This document shows, in pieces, positions 1 to 12,803 of a stretch of DNA of 64,000 nt. The translations under genes and the position numbers were made by a program. Source of the stretch: Chamaecyparis obtusa (Eukaryota > Streptophyta > Pinopsida > Cupressales > Cupressaceae). How positions within the stretch are numbered: position 1 is the first letter of the stretch; every line of letters starts with the position of its first letter. The stretch is from positions 1 through 64,000 of the forward strand of contig BSBK01006396.1 of the NCBI GenBank assembly GCA_027943335.1, written 5' to 3'. The notes below the pieces were generated by a model that was given only the letters and a program-made list of their open reading frames with translations, did no database searches and was not told the DNA's origin.

Positions 1-300
<300 letters not shown>

Positions 301-585
301 ATATCGAAGAAATTGGTAATTCATTCTAGAACAAAAATCATTTCTATTTGGTATCGCTACTTGAGGGAGAAGTTTTCTAAGAAGGAGGTGAAGTTGGACT
401 ATATTCCCAACAACGAACAAATTCTAAATAGTTTTACTAGTGTTCTGGCTAAGGATAATTTTGAGTGTATTAGAAAAAAATTATGGGTGCCTCACTGTAT
501 TTTGCAAACTAGTTATACAGGAGGTATGCATCTTTCTAATGGGAGAATATTTTTTCATTATTTCTCTCTTGCATTAATGTTATAA
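301..585 (+). pseudogene. Ty1/copia RNase H C-terminal fragment
   Basis: The translated segment carries the usual end of a plant Ty1/copia polyprotein. TKIISI and YLREK correspond to the TKHIxIxYHxLREK block, followed by a [11 protein letters not shown] segment matching the conserved (K)LxYVPTxEQxAD block, then LAKDNFE and a short tail ending at 583-585. This is the last part of RNase H, the activity that removes RNA from the RNA:DNA hybrid during reverse transcription. Everything upstream (RT, integrase, gag) is missing because the TA tract abuts it. A purine-rich stretch at 707-720 (AAAGGTGGGGGGAT) is a plausible polypurine tract, so a 3' LTR remnant could start near 720, but no second LTR is present to prove it. 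Confidence 0.75.
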
Positions 586-2125
586 CTGCTCTCAAAGGGA
601 GAAGTGTGGGTTTCTCTAAGGATTGTAGAGAAGTGGGTCTGGTAGATAGGGGAGAAATTATGCATAATCAAAATAAAAAGGTGTTGGAACATTTTTCCTT
701 GATGTCAAAGGTGGGGGGATGGATAATTAGAAGACTATTTTCTCTAAATTTTCATTAGTGTTTCAATCAATTAAACATGCATGATGATATTGTTATCATT
801 ATAATGTTTATTGTTATTAATTTCAACTATTAGTGTGGCATTAATGTTAGTCTATTGAAAAATAAATAAAATATTAGTTTGAAGAGATTGTTGAGATAGG
901 TTATTTAGGAATTGATTAATGAAGAGGATTTGAAGAGGTTGTTAATACATTGAAGATATAGATGAAAGATGTATGATAGCCTATAACTTAGAGGAAATAG
1001 AATTTCAAGAACTTACTAAAGAATTTTATACGATGATGGATACATATAGTTCTAGACTTAATGAACAACTATTGTGAATAATGCACTATCACTTGTTTAG
1101 GTCCACAACTGATTATATGAAAAAAATTGATGCACTATTTGACTGATAGTAAAGAAAAGTATTAGATATATTGGAAAAGATTAGAGAAATGATTGCATTG
1201 ATGTGTAGAAATATTTCATGGTTTTTTGTTTGACATACTTAGATGGTTTGTGTGGTGTTTTAGTTTAGATATCTTTTATTATTTTTCTTTGCAAGTCTAA
1301 ATTTGTTGTCACATGTGCCCTTTTTTCTATCTGTGCTAGCTTTTGGTCCACTTAGATATTTGAAGTGACTTGTTTCATAATGAATGAGTCTAGATATAGG
1401 TCTAGAGGAGACATAAGAGTCTTATAATGATTTTTGTTTGGAATTTCAATCTTTAGATGACATTTCATGCATTGGAGAATGTTTTGGGGTTGAACAATAA
1501 CCTATTTAATGCATTTCACAAGTTACCTCTGGGTCTAGATTTTGGAGTAGTTATAATTCTTATAGAGTATTTTTATTATTTTAAAAGGTCTTTGACAAGT
1601 TATAAGGACCTCTCTACTTCATGGAGTGGATTATATTGTATTCATTTACCAAGGTGGCTAACCTTGTACTAATAGTTTATAATAAAAAATTACTATATAT
1701 TTTAATGGAAAAGACTGATAATGGTATGGGAAAATGAGATGATAAAATTGAGGCTTGTATGATTTTATTGTGAAGTCAAAACTATTCAAATTAGATATAA
1801 TTGAGAGGAATATTTAGGAATTAGACTAGAAGGTTATTACTAATGATCATAATTTTTTGTTCAATCATCGAGTTTATATTTTTTCATTAAGGATTAGTAT
1901 AATCCTTGGCAGTGTACCCAAATTGGTAGGGATAATGAGTTCCTTGGCTTCTGGCCTAAATCATGTAATCAATTTTTTATACAATGAATACATTTCTCAT
2001 TGTGGTTTCTCCCATCTTTGGTTTTAAACATAAATTGGGTGTTCTTATGTGCTCATGTGTGTATTGAATCATTACTTTATCATTAGATGATCATTAACTA
2101 AGTTATTTTAGATCTAGGATTATAT
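586..2125. other. AT-rich stretch without recognisable gene
   Basis: After the copia fragment and its candidate polypurine tract (707-720), I see only short, stop-rich frames. A 71-codon plus-strand frame at 1457-1672 has no recognisable motif. The region may include decayed LTR sequence of the copia fragment. Confidence 0.5.
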
Positions 2126-2760
2126 TATTAAGATTTTAAGTGTGTTCATTCAGCCCCACAATACCAGACTATAATCAACACAAAGTTAATGCAATTATTT
2201 TTTAAACTTGATATAATGGCATTATATAAAAAAATTAATTGGGAGTTTTTAAATAACATTCTTCTAAAGATAGGTTTCACAAGGAACTAGTCTAATTGGA
2301 TCTCATTATTTATATCTAGTACTAATTTCCTAATTCTTATAAATGGGTTCCTCGTGGGTTTTTCAATAGTAGACAAGGAGTGAAATATAGAAAAACCTCT
2401 TAACATTTTTTGTTTATTCTTATGGATGAAGATCTCATCATAACAATTTCAACATTCATTTATCTTAAAAATGCAAGGAGAGTGAAAATTTCAAGAAGAG
2501 AGATCTCTTGCACTCACTACTTATTTGTAAAGGATACATTAATTCTTGGGAAACCTATAGTTTTTGAAGTAATAAATATAAGACATGTGAATCAAACTTA
2601 TTTCCTTATTTTAGGATAATTCATCAACCCAAGTAAATCCAAGGTCTATTTTACACATGTAAGGACACCTAATTATGGTTGTATTTTGACTATATTAAAA
2701 TACAAAGTAAATTACTTATTTTGTAAGTATCATAAATTGTAATTCCTTGCACTTTAAAAC
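2126..2760 (+). pseudogene. Decayed L1-type LINE reverse transcriptase fragment
   Basis: Plus-strand conceptual translation, with stops and small shifts, follows the plant L1 RT palm. FKLDIMALYKKINWEFL corresponds to the motif A block (LDxxKAYDKVxWxFL). LLKIGF and ISSTNFLILING follow, as in the MxxxGF...SxxxxxxxING segment. FVKDTLILG is a mutated F/YADD catalytic box in which Ala-Asp became Val-Lys. NPSKSKVYF then matches the post-catalytic NxxKSxxxF block. RT would copy element RNA at a nicked target site; this copy is dead. It could be the left part of the same LINE as the zinc-finger fragment at 6180-6900, which has the same strand. Confidence 0.7.
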
Positions 2761-2929
2761 TCTTTTTGGGCCCATCCATCATGTGTCTCCGCATATCTCT
2801 TTTCAAGCCTATTTCCATATTCTTCATTGTTAATTATAGCCATATATTTTTGAGATGATTAAATTCTATTCTCTAATCTGTATATACCACCATCTTGACC
2901 TATTTTGAGTGCCCTATCTATGCTTCTAT

Positions 2930-3480
2930 ATTTTGAAAATATCACTACAACATAGTTTACTCTTTCATCTTCTAAGTCATTCTTGAATTTAATGTTTGAA
3001 TGCCTTTGCATTACACTTCATATGAATGTCAAGTTGCATTACCCATAATATCATAAGTGCATGAAACTCTTTATTAAGATAGATTAAACATTTGAATATT
3101 ATATAAACTTTTATATTCCAAGATTGAAATTACATGTCAATTATTCTATAGGTATTGCATGTACCCACACTAAAGAAGTCATATTAAGAGATGAGAAAGG
3201 ATGCATAAAATTAAATAATAATCTCACCCAAATAATTAGTTAATTTTCTCATCTCTTCATGTCAAAAGAAAGGATATAGTTGCTATCAACCATGATTACT
3301 AAAAATAATATAGATTCAATGAGTATCTTCCAATAAATTCTACCAAAATGTTATGACTAAAAAAAATATATATAATAAAAGAAATTTGAAATGTTTTATG
3401 TGATATTTATCAATGACTCATTTATAGTACTTGTATATTAGGTACAATGGGTACAAAAAATTGTGAGTAGATCTCACAAA
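2930..3480. repeat. Diverged non-coding repeat, copy C
   Basis: The segment around 2998-3120 (TGCCTTTGCATTAC..., CCCATAATATCATAAG...) and the segment 3270-3400 (AAGGATATAGTTGCTATCAA...) align by eye with 5330-5460 and with 31490-31830. It is therefore a third, shorter member of the family at 4500-6110 and 31190-32548. There is no coding potential and no clear terminal repeats. Confidence 0.55.
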
Positions 3481-4499
3481 ATATAGTTAGAAAAAGTATT
3501 ATCTTTTTGGGTTGTAAAAATTATGTAGAAAACTATGTATAGAAAAATGGTCCTTTTTCCTACTCTTCTAACATCTCACTACAACCATTATCCTCATCTT
3601 GTAACTTTAATTACTACTCTTCTCTCCTCTAATATATTTAAACCTAACATTTCCACCCCCCTACAACAATGTATTCCTCTTCTACTCTTCTCTCTCATGT
3701 GATCTCACGCACCCTTCTATGGCCTCATCTTCTATTTAACATCTTCATGATTACCCTATTTTGTGGATTATGACCCACCGTGAACTAACCACCACCAAAT
3801 ATCACTTAAAATATAATTTACTACATCCGCTTGATACTATATCCCTATTTAAATTAGCAACTTGATAAGTCTTTATATGTAATACGTTATGAAAATCAAC
3901 TTTATTATTAAAAAATAAAAATCTACCTTCAGTGCTTTAATGTCTCCTTCATCACCTCTCTCGACGATTGTAATATCATTAGGTAGCTAATATTTTTTCC
4001 CACTTTTTGTACTCAAATAATGTATTCTATAAATAATAGATCATCCTCATTAGGTTCCTAATAGATTTATCTTGTAACCTCTAGCTTCTAAACCTCTTCC
4101 TTTTCTACCATCTCATTGTATGAGTTCTTTTCTTATTCCCTATATCCTCTAGTTTCATTACCAAAATATTATCCATAGTGATCATTTCTCTTATATTTTC
4201 TCTTCACTTGTATGGGTTGCATTCACTTCTTTCATATTTTAACTATAATTGTCCATTTTCAATGGGATTCTCCACATCCCATAACTCTCTTCACAATATC
4301 TCTCCAAAAATTAAATTAGCACATGGTTCCTCATAACCCACCTCATCCTCTTCTTGGAACTCTATGTCTCATATACAAAAAACATTGAACTTCACTTCTG
4401 GAACGTTATAATCTACTTAACACTTTCCTTCATGTATTTTTACCTTGTAAATTATTAGAACTTCAAACAATATTTTAATGATCATCTTGATATCTCCTT
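3481..4499. other. Pyrimidine-rich stretch, no gene
   Basis: Plus-strand sequence is rich in CTTCT, CCTC and TTTCC words, with all frames closed at short distances. I see no motif of a gene, RNA or terminal repeat. It may be part of the same repeat family as the flanking copies. Confidence 0.5.
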
Positions 4500-4789
4500 G
4501 ACTATTTAAAATTTCCAAGTACAATATGCCTTGCCATAAACTATATATTTACACAACTCCACTCTTCACATACAAGTATTGGTGTAGACTCTATGTACTC
4601 AAAATATTTTGCTTGAATAAACTTTTATGTAAGATTACTTTTATTATACTCAACGTCAAAGCTAAAAATACATAACTTAAATAGAAACTCTCTATTGTAA
4701 TATAACATTAAATTGCATCCCAGAACAATAATATTATTCACATCAATGTTTTTGACAACTTCAATTAGACTCTACGAAATGATCATCAC

Positions 4790-4831
<42 letters not shown>

Positions 4832-6112
4832 CTATGAGGGATCCTCACCTTACTCTTCTCACTTAAATGTTTTTTATCCATTTAATCCTTCATGCTATCA
4901 CCAGCTTTCTATTACTTAAATCTTACTTCTCTTGATATTTTAAAAATGGGTTTGACACTTGGCTTTATGCCTCTCAATTTCAATTTATTGATATTTTTTA
5001 AATTCTATTAAATAATATAATTTTTTCCTATCCTGAAATCATTTTGATGCATGCAATAATATTTCCTTGAGGTACTTTCTCCAATATTTTATGTGTCATA
5101 TCTATGATTCAATATTTTTCGTACGCCTACTTAACAAGGTTTACTTGTACGCCTTCCATTCAAACATTTTTTAAAACTTACTCATACAATACTGAATTCT
5201 TATGTCGGTCATCTTATGGGGCTTTAATGCATCAACAATAATAGAAATCATATTAAGTGACCATAAATTCAAATATTAATATTATATAAAGAATAAATTA
5301 TGTTTTCTAATAATTTTACATAATGAGCAAGGATATAATTCTTATCAACCACAAATGATAAAAAGAATACAAATGCAATCAATTCCTTCTATTGATATCT
5401 ACCTAAAACTTGAGAACAAAACCAAAACTAAAAGAAAATAATTTAGAAATGTTTTTGGGTAATGTCAATAACTATATCATTGAAGATGGTCATGAACCAG
5501 TAATAAATAAGATTATTATTAAACTTTTAATTGAAAACCAATTTAATAAACAAAAACTAAATAGTCTTGGAGTTTAGTGTAAACCGTATAATTTGAATAG
5601 TATGTTAAATCAAAATATTCATAGATTAGTCTATATCAAAAAATATTTAATGTATTTTAAGAGTATATGAAGATATATACAAAGAAGATTACTCACATAG
5701 TCAATAACCTAAAAAAGTGGATAAAATTTTTAATTTTAATCACAAACTATATTTTGAATGATCATAAGGAACAAGTAGGGAGGCTATCCTCAATGTTATT
5801 AATGTACAAAATGCATTTTAATTATATGGAAATATATTATTATAGTAAAAAAGTAAGCATTCAAATGCATTCAATAAATTATTCTATATATTTTTCATTA
5901 TGTGTAGAAAAAAAAAGATAATTAATTTTTAAGAACAATGTATTTTTTATTATAGCATTAGATAATGTATCATAGAAACTCTAGTATTACTCGGATTATA
6001 TTATATTCAATAAGAAAGATAGAATTTCTTATCATTAATACATTATATTGATTTTGAATATGTTTTAAAATTAGTATTAATATTTAAGAAATAAAATATC
6101 TTGGAAATTGAA
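4500..6112. repeat. Diverged non-coding repeat, copy A (uninterrupted)
   Basis: This segment aligns by eye, with many substitutions and indels, to 6955-7199 on its left and to 30313-30400 plus 31190-32548 on its right. Shared landmarks are TATATATTTACACA (4544 and 6970), AATAATATTATTCACATCAA (about 4728 and 7160), the ACAACTT block (about 4757, 7188 and 30315), CTTGATATTT with TTATGCCTCT (about 4930 and 31240), and a long AT-rich 3' part (5560-6110 and 32020-32548). Copy A has no LINE at the place where copy B is split, so it acts as an empty-site paralogue. Confidence 0.65.
4795..4827. repeat. (CT)n microsatellite
   Basis: A run of about 16 CT dinucleotides inside repeat copy A, ending in CCCTCC. 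The matching place in copy B (about 30368) has only a short TCTCTCTCCCTCC. Confidence 0.95.
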
Positions 6113-6179
6113 TGCAAAATAAGATATGGACTTGTTATTGGGAATTACTAGAAGGATGGTCATTATATCAACCTAACCC

Positions 6180-6900
6180 AAATTAATTCAGATCTTATGC
6201 CTCTCCAAATTTCCCTTTACTCAGTCTATGTGGCTCAACTAAGCTTAGAGGACAAAATGGTTTTTAGAGCTTCTTATTCTAGGGTTTTATTGATGTCTTT
6301 AGTTGTATCTTTACTTTCTTAGTCTGGTTATCCTTCCCTATGTGGGATAAATCAAGAGTGAAAATTTTGATCCGTAAAGTTAATATATTTTCTTGGATTC
6401 TTCTACAGAGTAAAATTTTAACTACAAATAATTTGTGCAAAAATGGATTCTCTTTACCCAAGAGATGTTATATTTATTTGGCTAAGGTGGAATTAACCTC
6501 TCACCTCTTCTTCCATAATTATTTTTCCTTGATGTTTGGATTTGGGTTCTAAAACTTTGGGATCTTAGCTAGGTTTTTTCTAAATACATATTGGACTTTT
6601 ATTCTCAGTGGAAAGTGCCTTATTCAAATTAGGTCTTAAATTTTCTTTGGTCTTACATCTTGTTTGGGGGATTTGAAAAGAACATAATAATAAGATCTTT
6701 AGAGAGACTACCCTATTTTCAAATATTGTTTTTGATAAAATATTGAGCACTATTTGGTAGAACCTCGACACTCTGAATGTGAATCTTGTAACCAAGGACA
6801 AGTAGATATGTTCGGAATATGAATACATGGTGTCTAGGCTTGGAAAATTAAAATTGATATTTTTAATTCTCTTAAACCTATCAAGAAAATCAGAGATGGT
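6180..6900 (+). pseudogene. LINE ORF2 3' fragment (zf-RVT-like)
   Basis: A 70-codon plus-strand frame at 6340-6552 has the form of the zinc-binding region that follows RT in plant L1 LINEs: FSWILLQSKILTTNNL, then KNGFSLPKRC, then SHLFFHNYF. The second Cys of the CxxC pair reads Tyr and the last ligand is lost, so the zinc site is broken. The downstream stretch (6580-6700) still resembles the basic WxxWKxRNxxIF-type tail. This fragment is not part of the 7200-30312 LINE. It may be the right part of the LINE whose RT remains at 2126-2760, with the repeats between them being later arrivals. Confidence 0.5.
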
Positions 6901-6914
6901 ATGTGTTGGAATCA

Positions 6915-7199
6915 TCGTGAGCCCTTGTTGACTACTTCACACTACCAAGTGAAATCTACTTCACTATTGACTATATATTTACACATCTCCACTCTTAACC
7001 TACAAGTCTTCATTTAGAATATACACACTCAAAACCTTTGTCTTGAATCCCATTGGATGTAAGATGACATTTCTTTATGTTGGACTTCAAAACTCAAAAC
7101 ACACAACTAAAATATAAACTCTTTATTCTAATATAATATTGAAATTGCAGCCCATAGCAATAATATTATTCACATCAATATTTTTAACAACTTGAAATA
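6915..7199. repeat. Diverged repeat copy B, left part
   Basis: It aligns with 4500-4770 of copy A and is cut at its right end by the LINE insertion. It resumes at 30313. The last 14 bases (7186-7199) are one arm of the LINE target-site duplication. Confidence 0.65.
7186..7199 (+). repeat. LINE target-site duplication, left
   Basis: AACAACTTGAAATA, identical to 30313-30326. The left copy is preceded by TTTTT and the right copy by the A-rich LINE tail, so the match does not run on by chance. Confidence 0.85.
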
Positions 7200-7234
7200 T
7201 AAGGGTGGATTTCTTTTAAAGCTAGAGAGCATAG

Positions 7235-9095
7235 ATGGGAGAGGATTCAAGTAGGAGAGCCTGTTCAAATTTCAATGTCAGCCATGGCAGTTTGGCTGAT
7301 GGTTTTGGTTCTAATGATGGTCTAGAGGATGCTTTGGACTTGGGTTTTCCTTTGTCACTGGTACTAGCATAGGGTCGGGCATTGCAGTTGTTAGATCATG
7401 CTCTGTTGGGTAAGGAGAATATTTCCCCATGTAAGGTGGTCCCAGTTTCTCCCTCAAAGGAAGCGTTCTTTGGCGCTTCTCCTAAGGTGTGTGATTTTTC
7501 CTTAGGGTGTGGGATTTTTCCTTCACTAAGAGAGTTGAAAGATAAGGCCATTCTTTCCAAGGACCCACTAGTGGGGTCAAGTAGATTTCCTAACCCTATG
7601 AGTGCCAAAGTCAACCCTTCCACTACCAACAAGTGGTCATAAATTCTGGGAGCTCGATCAGTGGGAAAGCCTTCTTCTCTTGGAGAATCTGTTAAGGTGG
7701 GTCTTCAAGAGGGTGAAGTCACTATTTTTGTGCCTGACTCCTTGGTGGAACACTCAGTTTTGACTATGGATTTATCACTGGTTGGTAAGTTTCTGGGTCC
7801 TCGTCCTGACATTGAAGCGGTTAGATCTTTTGCTAAGAAAAGATGGACCTTGAAAGGCCAGGTAGACATTGTGGCCCTTCCTAAAGGGTTTTTATCCTTC
7901 TCTTTCTCTAATAAGGAAGATCTAGATTATGTGGGGGTCCCTAGATGTTTTTTAGAACAACGATTGCTTTTTGGAAATGGGCTCCAAACTGGGACTACTC
8001 GGATAACTTCTTCATGGCTACCCCAGTCTAGGTTAGGTTCCCTGGTTTACCTCTTGAATACTGGAATGAGGAAGTCCTTAAGGGTTTGGCTTGTACTTTT
8101 GGAGGTGATCTCCTTTCGGTTGACCCCATGATGACAACCAATTCTACACTATTTTTTTGCCAGGATTTGTGTCAACATTAGCCAGTTTGACAATCTCCCT
8201 TATGTTATTAATATTAACTCCAAACTAGATTTTTGGAAGTAGGAAGTGGTTTTTGAATCCCTCCCTTTTGCCTATTTCATGTGTCATAAAATGTGTCACT
8301 AGGCTAAGCATTGTCCAAAGAAAGTTTTAGGTTTCTAAGCCCATGGACCCTGATCCTAAACCATAGAATATTACCAGACAAGTCTGGAAGGAGGTTAAGT
8401 CCCTGTTTATTGATGAAGGTGTGAGTAACAACAAGGAGGAGCTGGTCTTGGAAGAAGTTGATAACATGGATTCGAATGTTCTCCTAGACCTAGAGAAAGG
8501 GGAATTTGTTGAATCAGTTACTCATGTTTCTGACTCTCTATCTAGTGCTCCTCTGGAGCCTATCCCTAGTGTGGGAAACTCTCTGATCTCACCCATTATT
8601 TTTGACTCAGTTCCTGTGGTAGTGTTAGTCCCTATCTAGGCTGCTGATTCAAACAAAACTCATGGAGCTCAAGATAATGCTTTGAAGGATAGTGAGGCAT
8701 TGGATGAGTTTTCCTCGCCTAAAAATCCTAAAAAATCTGATGAGGATGACTTTTCTTCAGTTCTTGATACCCACTTAGGGAGTGGGAATGAGGATCCTAT
8801 TTCTCGTGATGGTCTTGATCTCTTGGATGACTAGAATGGGGATCCCTGGTCTATTCAAATGGGGAATAAATAGAGAAAATAGAAGAACAAGCCCTCTACC
8901 CCTAGTTCCAAGGGTGTCCTTACCTGAAACAAAGCCGATATGGGATCTAAGGGTCTTAAGGCGAATGTTGGATCTTAGAAAAAAACTCAAGGCAGAATCA
9001 CCAACAAAGAGAATAGAGAAAGAGAAAGTAAGAAGGATATTGTGGATGGCAAGAAGTTGACCATCTAGGGAGTTTATACCCTAGTCAATAAATGA
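7235..9095 (+). pseudogene. LINE ORF1 (DUF4283-like RNA-binding protein)
   Basis: Starts at ATG 7235, 35 bp into the element, and stays in one frame to about 7930, then moves to two other frames after small indels. Residues encoded at about 7770-8140 match the DUF4283 fold used by plant L1 ORF1 proteins: SLVGKFLGPRPDIEAV, then KKRWTLKGQVDI, then, after a shift, FWKWAPNWDYSDNFF and the RFPGLPLEYW segment. A degenerate CCHC knuckle follows (FMCHKMCH, stop, AKHCPKK, about 8275-8325), then an acidic and then a Lys/Arg-rich tail. The protein would coat element RNA. The last codons end in TGA at 9093-9095, overlapping the ORF2 ATG (ATGA), which suggests coupled translation. The whole ORF, about 620 codons, carries roughly a dozen stops. 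Confidence 0.75.
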
Positions 9096-11631
9096 AAATC
9101 ATTTTGTGTAATATCAGAGGGTTGAATGCCCCTCATAAGAAAGATATTCTAGGGAATCTGGTAAGAGACCACACACCTGATATCATTCTTGTTCAAGAAA
9201 CTAAGATGGGGAAATAAAAGGTGGAAAAAATTAGAATCTTAAAAAATGGAGGTGTCACTGGTTCAAGCTCTGAAGGGGCTTTGGGAGGGGTCGTTGTCTT
9301 TTGGAATCAGAATGTTTTTAAAGGGGTAGTGATAGCTGATAACCTAAACTACTTAAGCATAAAATTTGTTCATATTAAGTCTGACTTTGAATGGGTCGCT
9401 ACTAGCATGTATGCCCCTAATAATAAAGCTAGTAGGACTCAGTATTGGAAGAGAATCGACAATCAAATACTATCCTTCAAGGAGTTTCCCTAGTTGGTTA
9501 TGGGTGATGTCAAATTTTCTTTGAAAGATAATGAGAATTTTGGTGGAGTGGATAGTCTAAGTCAACTTGATGGCAGAGTTGAGCTTATGGACTTCATCAA
9601 TAGATAGGATCTCTTTGATATGGATATTTAGGCCTGGTAAATTATACCTGGTCAAACAAAAGAATTGGGCTAAATGTTATCTAAGTTCAGTTGGATTGGG
9701 ACTTGATTTCTAGTTTCTAGTTCAAAAGCTATGGATGTTATCCATCCTCTCTTATGAAGATTGGATTTGATCACTTCCCTATATCTTTTAGTGTAGATTT
9801 GATAATATCTAAGGGAAATCCTCCCTTTAGATTTAATAAAATGTGGGCAAACCACCCGGATATTGAGCAGATGATCAATGGTTGGTGGGATGTTAATATT
9901 TAGGGTACTACAATGTTTAGGGTGGTTAAAAAGCTCCAACATATAAAATAGAATGTCAAATCTTGGAGCAAGGAGGTGTTTGGTGGCATCTTTAAAACCA
10001 AGCTAACACTGAAAAGGGACCTTGATGATATTCAGGAGACTATCCAACAGTTCGGTCTGTCCCAAGACTTGAAGGATAAGCAGGAGATTCTCTTAGCCAA
10101 AACCCACAACATTATTTCCAAAGAGGAAGAGTACTAGATACAGAGATCTAGATTGATGTGGCTTAAAGTTGGAGATAATAATACTAGGTTCTTTCATATG
10201 GCTACTTCTAAACATAGAGCTTCCAATAGAATCTCATGACTTAGGGTGGCTTCTGGAGAGGTAAGTAATGAGAAGGACATTTATTTGGCTATGGTTGATT
10301 TTATCTCTTCTCTCTTATCTAAAGACATGGCTCTTTCCTTGGAGAACCAAGTTTTTCTTCTTGAGACCATTCCTTCCATTGTTGATGAAGCTACCAATAA
10401 GGTCCTTACCACTAGCCCTTCATCAGAGGAAATCAAGAGTACTATTTTTTTCTTTTGAGGGTGATAAGTCCCCGAGTCTGGATGGGTTTCCTCTATTCTT
10501 TTTTCATAAATTATGGCCTATTATTGGCCAGGACATCTGAAATGTTGTTAAAGAATTCTTTGGATCTAGAACTTTGCTAAAATAAATCAATGGTACCTTT
10601 ATTGTTCTAATTCCTTAGAAGCCTCAAGCTAACTCAGTGGATTCCTTCAGACCGATCAGTTTGTGTAATTCAGTGTACAAAATTCTCTCCAAGGTTAGTA
10701 CCCTTAGAATGTTGGCAATTCTCTCAAAGATTATCTCTCCTCAGCAAAGTGGTTTTGTTCCTGGAAGGTAGACCCTTGATTCTATTATGAAGATTCATGA
10801 GGTTATTCATTCTACTCAAGCTTCTCTCAACTTTGGTTTTTTGGAGAAAATTGACCTCTTGAAGGCTTATGATAGAGTTGACTAGGATCTACTGATCGAG
10901 GTTTTGAGATCCTTTGGATTTTGTGATAAACTTTTAAAGATGGTTTTTCATCTCATCAGCACTGCTACAGCTGTAGTTATGGTTAATGGATCCCCCTCCA
11001 GATTCTTCAAACCTTCTAGGGGGCTTCGACAAGGAGATCCCTTGTCTCCTATTCTTTTTTCTATCATGGCTGAGTGTCTTGGCTACTACTTTTAGAGATT
11101 GGTTACTAATGGATCCATTAAGGGCATCATTCCTTCTTCTGCCTCTAGGCCATGCTCTCATGAGAAATTTGTGGATAACACTATCATTATGGGCTCTTCG
11201 TCCATCCAGGAGACAAGGGTTATTAAACATGCTCTATCCAACTACTCCTTGGGTACTGGTCAAATTTTCAATTGGGATAAGAGCTCTCTTTTTTTTTATT
11301 AATACACCTATGGAGAGATAGAATAGAATAACTAGAATTATTGGATGTAAAACTGATACCCTGCCAGCCACATACCTCGGTCTTCCTTTGGGACTTAAAC
11401 CTTGAGATTCCTTTTGGGATGGTATTGTGGATAGATTTAATAGAAAATCAGCTAGCTGTAAAGGAGCTTTTCTTATTCAAGCTGGTAAACTCCAACTCCT
11501 GAAGGCCTCATTGTAGAGTCTCCCTATCTATGCTCTTAGCCTGTTTAAGATCCTGGGGAAACATGTAGAAATAATTGAGAGGATCTAGATAAATTTTCTT
11601 TGGACAGGAGTGGAAGAAAGAAAGAGACTGG
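9092..11631 (+). pseudogene. LINE ORF2, 5' part: endonuclease and RT
   Basis: Begins at ATG 9092. The N-terminus (MKIILCNIRGLNAPHKK, then ILVQETKM) is the AP-like endonuclease that nicks target DNA, with the N of NIRGLN and the E of QETK intact. The MYAPNN and MGDVKF segments follow; the usual GDFN has become GDVK. RT blocks in order: KSPSLDGFPLFFF (10460-10500), FRPISLCNSVYKILSKV (10648), SGFVPGR, KIDLLKAYDRVD (motif A), GLRQGDPLSPILFSIMAE (motif B, 11022), and FVDNTIIMG (motif C, where the usual ADD reads VDN, so catalysis is lost). The frame is constant to about 11300, where a T-run shifts it. The element is cut at 11631 by the Tat-like insertion and continues at 26576. Stops are frequent and mostly TAG or TGA. 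Confidence 0.85.
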
Positions 11632-12803
11632 TGTGTGTGTGAATTTTGTACCTATTCTGTAGAAACAACACTTCAATAAAACATTAGAGGTTGCTTAAAT
11701 CGAAAGCTGCAATAAATTGAAAGCTAAACTAACCAGGCAATTTACTGCCTTCTAATAGGTGTGAGTATGATGTTCTCATATTGTATCGAGATCAGTAACC
11801 TTGACGACACCTAAATGAAGGATTTGAATGCAAAAGATGGATATGAAATGAACGCAACTAATCTATTTTTTTGGGTTTTCTATGCAAATAAGATAAGAAA
11901 AACTTCATATGAATCTATGCTAATATGAAAATTGATATGCAATGATTCTAAGATATGAAAACAAAGGTGATCTCACAAAGCTATTGATTTGCAAAGAAGC
12001 TTTGATTCTCCAGATAGCAATTCGCTAGCATAAGTTTGCAAAAATATGAGATGATTTGTGAAGAGTTGAGCCTTGATTTTATAGAAATCCAGGGCTTTGG
12101 AGGTGCATGAAAGAAAGCCATAAATCACTCAAATCACTCAGGTTGATTTTTGAGTTATTTTTAAATAAAGGATATTTAACTCACAAAAACATGCAAAAGC
12201 AGAGTTTAACTCAAAATAGAGTTTAGATTTAATTGATAACTGATAGTTATCTGCTTTTCTGATTGTGCATGTTTTATTTCTGAATTAATTTAATAATAAA
12301 GTGATTTATTTCCAACTTAACTGATTTTGAAAAATAAAACAATTAATTTATGGGTTAATCAATTATTTTTCAAACTTTTATTCAAAAACAATATTATTAA
12401 AAATTGACAACTTGCTTTAATTAATTAAATAAGAATTTAATCAATTATTCATAGGATTTTGGATTTATTGTCAAAATTAAATACTAAAATTTAGGAATAA
12501 ATATAATTAACTTCAATTAAATAATTAAGTGGTAGAATTAAATCTAATTAATTAAATATTGAGAATATTCAATTAATCAAACTTTAGGATAAATTGGATT
12601 TATCGCCAAATAATCATTAAATTAAAGATAATTATGATAATTAGGAATATTACTAGGAATATTCCCCAATGTAGAATTTGGGATAATCAATTAGGATTCG
12701 ATGATGTGCCGATGTGTCTTAGGTTAGGACTTTGATGTTGATTTCGTTCGATATGTTGATATAGGAGGTTAATGAACCTATAGCCCATTTTTGGGGTATT
12801 ACA
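11632..12803 (-). repeat. 3' LTR of Tat-like element
   Basis: Begins (plus strand) TGTGTGTGTGAATTTTG and ends GGGGTATTACA, so on the element strand it is TGTAATACCCC...CACACA. It is a direct repeat of 25398-26570. The middle part is very AT-rich (12240-12660). Confidence 0.92.

Noticed and set aside
11627..11645. GT run taken at first for a microsatellite in the LINE
   Set aside because: It is the LTR end of the Tat-like element; the same run starts the other LTR at 25398.
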